Origin: an uncultured Prevotellaceae bacterium
GTDB lineage: Bacteria > Bacteroidota > Bacteroidia > Bacteroidales > Bacteroidaceae
Direction: 5' to 3'
Assembly: GCA_905202115.1 (NCBI GenBank)
Contig: CAJKQZ010000120.1
Location: 1-7,590 of the forward strand
Length of the DNA: 7,590 nucleotides
Shown here: positions 6,140 to 7,590 of the stretch, one piece after another
Numbering within the stretch: position 1 is the stretch's first letter
How the letters are laid out: every line of letters begins with the position of its first letter
Translations under genes and position numbers: made by a program
Notes under the pieces: generated by a model
The model's input: the letters and a program-made list of their open reading frames with translations, nothing else
Databases searched by the model: none
Told to the model about the DNA's origin: nothing

Positions 6140-7480
6140 ATGAACACCGCAAGCATTCATTTCACCAACCGCGAAATACTCCTGTTGTTTCTCCCCATAG
6201 CGGGCGAACTGCTGCTGCACTACACCGTGGGCATTGCCGACTCCATAATGATTGCGAGCGTAGGCGAGGCGGCTGTTTCGGGCGTTTCGCTAATGGATTT
6301 TACGGTTTCGTTTTTCAATAGCCTGCTTACGGCTCTTGCCGTAGGCGGAACCGTAGTGATAGGGCAGCATATAGGGAATGCCGACAGGCGCAAAACGGCC
6401 GAAGCGGCCGTGCAGACGGTTCTGTTGCTTGCTGCGGCGGGAACGCTGCTCGCTGTGGCGGCCTATGCCTTGCGACCGTTTATCACGGGGCGCCTTTTCG
6501 GAGAACTGGCCGCTGATGTGCATTATCATGCCGACGTGTATTTCGGCATTCTTGCGGCTTCGCTGCTGTTTATGGGCGTTTACAGCGCGGGAGCCGCCGT
6601 CTTCCGCTCTATGGGAAACTCCGTGCTGCCGCTCCGCATAATGATTATAGCCAATATTCTCAATGTCGCGGCCAATGCCGTGCTTATCTACGGCTTCGGA
6701 ATGCAGACCGAAGGCATTGCCTATCCCACTCTTGCCGTCAGGATACTTTCGGCGGCGGCCATAATGGTTTTGCTCGTCTTCCATGCCCGTCGCCGGCGCA
6801 TGGCTTTCCGCATGAGGATTATCCCGTCGGTTGCACGCAGCATTTTCGCGGTGGGGCTGCCGTGTTGTTTCGAGAACGGCATGTTCTATCTCGGCCGCGT
6901 GCTGGTGCTCATTATGGTGGCGTCGTTCGGCACGGCTGCTATTGCGGCCAATGCCGTGGCGCAGGCCGTTACGTTGTTTCAGGTGCTGCCCGGTATGGCC
7001 GCCGCGGCCGGCATTCCCGTTGTTATTTCGCGTTGTGTGGGTGCGGGAAGATATGATATGGCCAGATTATACAATCGTCGTATCATAAAAGGTATTTACG
7101 CGGTGCATTTGCTGAGCTGCGCTCTTGTTGCGGCGCTGCTTCCGGCTGTGCTGGCTCTCTACGGCCTTTCCGAAGAAGCCACGTCTATGGCGCGGCAGAT
7201 AGTGTTGGTTCACGCGCTGTTCGTAGTAGTGGTATGGCCTGCGAGTTACGCTCTTCCGGCCACGTTCCGCGCTGCGGGCGATACGCGCTTTCCTATGGTG
7301 GTGAGCGTGGCGTGCATGTTGCTGTGCAGGGTGGTTTTTTCTTATGTGTTCGGTGTGATTTTCGGCTTCGGTGTGCTTGGAGTATGGCTCGGCCTGTTTG
7401 TCGACTGGATTGTAAAGGGTTTGATTTTTGTGTTCCGCTATGCGGGCGGAAAGTGGCAGGAGTTCCGGCTTGTCGACTGA
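6140..7480 (+). CDS. MATE-family multidrug/cation efflux transporter
   Basis: This inner-membrane exporter of the MATE family (NorM/DinF type) moves organic cations, drugs or metabolites outward using Na+ or H+ antiport; the substrate cannot be read from sequence. Its 446 residues are the usual family length and the hydrophobic pattern fits 12 membrane helices. The N-lobe begins with FLPIAGELLLHYTVGIADSIMIAS, whose D34 matches the conserved cation-linked Asp of helix 1 in NorM proteins. Other family marks are VVIGQHIGNAD after helix 2, a basic cytoplasmic link between the two six-helix halves (HARRRRMAFRMR, about 214-226), FRAAGDTRFPM (376-386) and GVWLGLFVDWIVKG near the C-terminus. TTTTAAGG lies just upstream of the ATG. 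It stands alone after a strong terminator, so it is probably its own transcription unit. Nothing suggests truncation. Confidence 0.93.
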   Translation: MNTASIHFTNREILLLFLPIAGELLLHYTVGIADSIMIASVGEAAVSGVSLMDFTVSFFNSLLTALAVGGTVVIGQHIGNADRRKTAEAAVQTVLLLAAAGTLLAVAAYALRPFITGRLFGELAADVHYHADVYFGILAASLLFMGVYSAGAAVFRSMGNSVLPLRIMIIANILNVAANAVLIYGFGMQTEGIAYPTLAVRILSAAAIMVLLVFHARRRRMAFRMRIIPSVARSIFAVGLPCCFENGMFYLGRVLVLIMVASFGTAAIAANAVAQAVTLFQVLPGMAAAAGIPVVISRCVGAGRYDMARLYNRRIIKGIYAVHLLSCALVAALLPAVLALYGLSEEATSMARQIVLVHALFVVVVWPASYALPATFRAAGDTRFPMVVSVACMLLCRVVFSYVFGVIFGFGVLGVWLGLFVDWIVKGLIFVFRYAGGKWQEFRLVD

Positions 7481-7492
7481 TTTCATTACAAT

Positions 7493-7519
7493 ATTAAGGT
7501 CTTTAAGGTCGTTAATGAC
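7493..7519 (+). repeat. 9-bp tandem repeat, three degenerate copies
   Basis: ATTAAGGTC, TTTAAGGTC and GTTAATGAC follow each other without gaps, starting 13 bases after the MATE stop codon. The first two copies differ by one base and the third by three to four. They directly precede the hairpin and the 54-bp repeat and look like part of the same repeat module. Copy number may vary between strains (inference). Confidence 0.6.
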
Positions 7520-7522
7520 TCT

Positions 7523-7539
7523 AAAATCCGGAGGATTTT
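7523..7539 (+). repeat. Short hairpin at the edge of the right repeat
   Basis: AAAATCC (7523-7529), loop GGA, GGATTTT (7533-7539) is a perfect 7-bp stem whose last three bases are also the first bases of the right 54-bp repeat. Placed 42 bases after the MATE stop, with As before and Ts within the stem, it may act as a weak bidirectional terminator. The left repeat copy has no counterpart. Confidence 0.5.
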
Positions 7540-7590
7540 GCAGACAAAAACGGTCAGCGGCCAAGCACTTGAAAATCAGCGTGTGTATAT
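7537..7590 (-). repeat. 54-bp repeat, right copy (inverted relative to 28-81)
   Basis: Its reverse complement matches 28-81 at 48 of 54 positions without gaps; here the variable clusters read AC and GGCC instead of CT and ACTG. The conserved ATATACAC end coincides with the last base of the window, so the element may continue beyond it. No transposase, integrase or target-site duplication is visible, so this looks like a dispersed intergenic repeat or a miniature mobile element remnant. Confidence 0.85.

Noticed and set aside
7067..7564. A 165-codon minus-strand frame over the MATE 3' end and the right repeat
   Set aside because: It is antisense to a well-supported transporter gene and starts in the repeat; its N-terminal part is the translated 9-bp repeat and the hairpin.
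28..7590. The whole window as a composite transposon bounded by terminal inverted repeats
   Set aside because: There is no transposase or integrase, no visible target duplication, and the contents are core genes with matching composition.

Overview
The window looks like chromosomal DNA from a member of the Bacteroidales, possibly Muribaculaceae (family placement is a guess). Evidence: promoters fit the Bacteroidetes form (TTTG about 19-20 bases before TAnnTTTG); a DUF4248-like small protein is present, a family I know only from Bacteroidetes; the serine acetyltransferase has the Bacteroides layout; and the secreted S9 peptidase closely resembles Porphyromonas gingivalis prolyl tripeptidyl peptidase. 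All convincing genes lie on the + strand, and no gene-free stretch exceeds about 250 bases.

Layout. Bases 1-249 hold a 54-bp repeat (28-81), a promoter-like box and a 12-bp perfect palindrome. A two-gene unit follows: an unrecognised 218-aa protein (250-906) and a 68-aa DUF4248-like protein (903-1109), joined by an ATGA overlap. A 154-bp gap carries a good promoter (1202-1232) for a three-gene overlapping operon: serine O-acetyltransferase cysE (1264-2172), a THUMP-domain 23S rRNA methyltransferase of the RlmL type (2172-3794) and a secreted prolyl tripeptidyl/dipeptidyl peptidase (3784-5985). A strong intrinsic terminator (6045-6103) ends that operon. A MATE-family exporter (6140-7480) follows, and then a repeat module: 9-bp tandem copies, a small hairpin and a second copy of the 54-bp repeat, inverted relative to the first (7537-7590).

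Functionally, the operon combines cysteine biosynthesis, rRNA modification and periplasmic or surface peptide breakdown. The genes are coupled by position and overlap rather than by an obvious common pathway. The peptidase would release Pro-containing tripeptides in a protein-fermenting bacterium; the MATE protein exports cations or drugs and is a separate unit.

I found no defence system, CRISPR array, transposase, integrase or RNA gene. The least explained parts are the inverted 54-bp repeat at both ends, which may also mark where an assembly broke, the unrecognised protein with its DUF4248 partner, and an A9 tract in the methyltransferase tail from which slippage could run into the peptidase frame.
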